Source: UBA3263 sp964528425
GTDB taxonomy: Bacteria; Bacteroidota; Bacteroidia; Bacteroidales; Muribaculaceae
Length of the DNA: 64,000 nt
Assembly (NCBI GenBank): GCA_964528425.1
Contig: CAZGTD010000007.1
Location: 12,842 to 76,841, forward strand
Reading direction: 5' to 3'
Positions within the stretch are counted from its first letter, which is position 1; the number at the start of each line of letters is the position of its first letter. A model generated the notes under the pieces. That model did not search any database, was not told the origin of the DNA, and saw nothing but the letters and a program-made list of their open reading frames with translations. Both the position numbers and the translations under genes were made by a program. Positions 63,194-64,000 of this stretch are shown here, piece after piece.

Positions 63194-64000
63194 TTAGCGG
63201 ACGAAGGTTTTCTTGCCGTTTACAATGAAGAGGCCCTTGGCGGGGTTAACGACTTTGCGGCCCTGAAGGTCGAAAATTTCGCCCTTAACGTTGCCAACGG
63301 TGATTTCGTCGATAGAGGTTTGTCTGTATTCCAGCTCGGTGGGGAAAATCTGGGCGGTTTCGCCGTAGATTGCGCCGATACCGGTAATGGTGCAGATGCC
63401 TGCTTTCAGAGAGCCCAGGTTGAAGCGGTCAAATACCTGGCGCTTGGCATCGCCCTGGCCGAAGTAGTAGTTGGTTTTTCCATTCACTTCTTCTTCGTAT
63501 ATGTCGATGGCGATAACCTTAACATACTGAGCAATGTTGATCTGGTTGAAGGCAACTTCGGTGGGTTCAACGGGGGTGCCGGCAGTAGCTTCGCCGAAAG
63601 AGTCGGTCATCGGGGTCATCTGGGGCATGTTGTTGTAGAAACCATATTTGCCAACAATGCCGGTGAGCTGGTCGCCGTTGTGATATTCGGGCAGAGAGCC
63701 GTAGATTTCAAGGTTGGTTTCACCGTCGGTGATGAAGGTGTATTTCTTGTCGGGGCTCTGGTAGAATACGGTAACAGTGCCGGTAATCTTCATGTTGTCT
63801 TCGCTCTGTTCTTCAACAAAGGAGGTCAGTGAAGCGGTTTCGGTAACGGGAATGGGGGCAACGCCGCCAACAATGGTGTAGTCAGAAGTTTCCTTAACGC
63901 CGGCCATGCCGCAATATTTTTCGAGCTTACCGCAAACGCTAACTTCCTTACCCATGTTTCCGGGGCGGTCAGCAAGGTTGAGGTTTTCGCGTACTGTTCC
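63194..64000 (-). CDS. Secreted protein with OB-like domains and T9SS-like tail, C-terminal part (cut by window edge)
   Basis: 268 codons are visible, open to the window edge; the first ATG at 63955 is internal. The visible start GTVRENLNLADRPGNMGKEV and CGKLEKYCGMAGVKET correspond to the end of the DUF6359-type OB domain also found in the M6 protease (GTTLREDLNLKSHPEHLGR). A second beta domain follows (about 60-230), with 'QLTGIVGKYGFYNNMPQMTP' again OB-like. The tail is EIFDLQGRKV, then KGLFIVNGKKTFVR. Function unknown. Confidence 0.8.
   Translation of the reverse strand, partial: GTVRENLNLADRPGNMGKEVSVCGKLEKYCGMAGVKETSDYTIVGGVAPIPVTETASLTSFVEEQSEDNMKITGTVTVFYQSPDKKYTFITDGETNLEIYGSLPEYHNGDQLTGIVGKYGFYNNMPQMTPMTDSFGEATAGTPVEPTEVAFNQINIAQYVKVIAIDIYEEEVNGKTNYYFGQGDAKRQVFDRFNLGSLKAGICTITGIGAIYGETAQIFPTELEYRQTSIDEITVGNVKGEIFDLQGRKVVNPAKGLFIVNGKKTFVR

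Overview
The window looks like a contig from a gut Bacteroidales genome, most likely Muribaculaceae or a close relative. The family placement is inferred from gene content and style; no marker tree was possible. The evidence is a SusC/SusD pair, a complete gldKLMN-type type IX secretion (T9SS) core with porP and porT, a DUF3575/DUF3868/Mfa1/Mfa2 fimbrial operon, the short primary sigma factor without region 1.1, and about twenty promoters of the Bacteroidetes form TTTG-N19/20-TAnnTTTG. Genes lack Shine-Dalgarno sequences. One 100-N run (46140-46239) marks an assembly gap, as in a draft or metagenome-assembled genome. I see no insertion sequence, prophage, CRISPR array or rRNA.

Layout. 1-5483 (minus): the N-terminus of an AsmA/TamB-like protein, then a two-gene operon of an M60-like (mucin-type) metallopeptidase and a secreted lectin-like protein. 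5594-6829: DEAD-box helicase. 7038-14705: SusC, SusD, a zinc metallohydrolase lipoprotein and a DUF4302 lipoprotein under one clear promoter, followed by a secreted protein (14819-16573) of different base composition. 16764-18068: a DUF4143 ATPase whose promoter carries two 19-bp palindromes. 18160-24528: alaS, a fatty acyl-CoA ligase and a secreted M6 protease, closed by a 46-bp perfect palindrome next to tRNA-Cys. 24723-28155 (minus): DUF4301 protein, a short PgeF-like protein, the primary sigma factor and a Dabb protein. 28250-28612: a DUF2752 membrane protein.

28613-35422 (minus): the T9SS operon porT-porP-gldK-gldL-gldM-gldN. 35561-36473: two small unknown proteins. 36624-40474 (minus): a lipoprotein, DUF3467, cysS and a RecD-like helicase in a tight operon. 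40718-46139: fimbrial operon ending in a thioredoxin-like lipoprotein cut by the gap. 46249-47958 (minus): a beta-barrel and a beta-propeller protein behind a promoter whose spacer holds a run of nine G. 48095-51011 (minus): tRNA-His, tgt, an LptG-like permease and an IMPACT protein. 51122-53965 (minus): a secreted sialidase. 54236-61946: RND efflux adaptor, pump and outer-membrane channel, then an LpxA-family acyltransferase and a flippase-like membrane protein. 62086-64000 (minus): GAPDH and the C-terminus of another secreted protein.

How it fits together. Five secreted proteins (684-2459, 14819-16573, 22525-24528, 51122-53965, 63194-64000) end in the same roughly 30-residue tail (aromatic-Asp-Leu-x-Gly-Arg, then Gly-Leu/Ile-Tyr/Phe-Ile, then a basic Val/Arg end). 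That tail resembles a minimal T9SS sorting signal, and the T9SS core lies in the same window. The M60 peptidase, sialidase and SusCD locus suggest growth on host or dietary glycoprotein. The most unusual points are regulatory: twin operators at 16710-16761, the G9 promoter spacer at 48022-48030, probable leaderless transcripts, and hairpin plus U-run elements that end directly at start codons.
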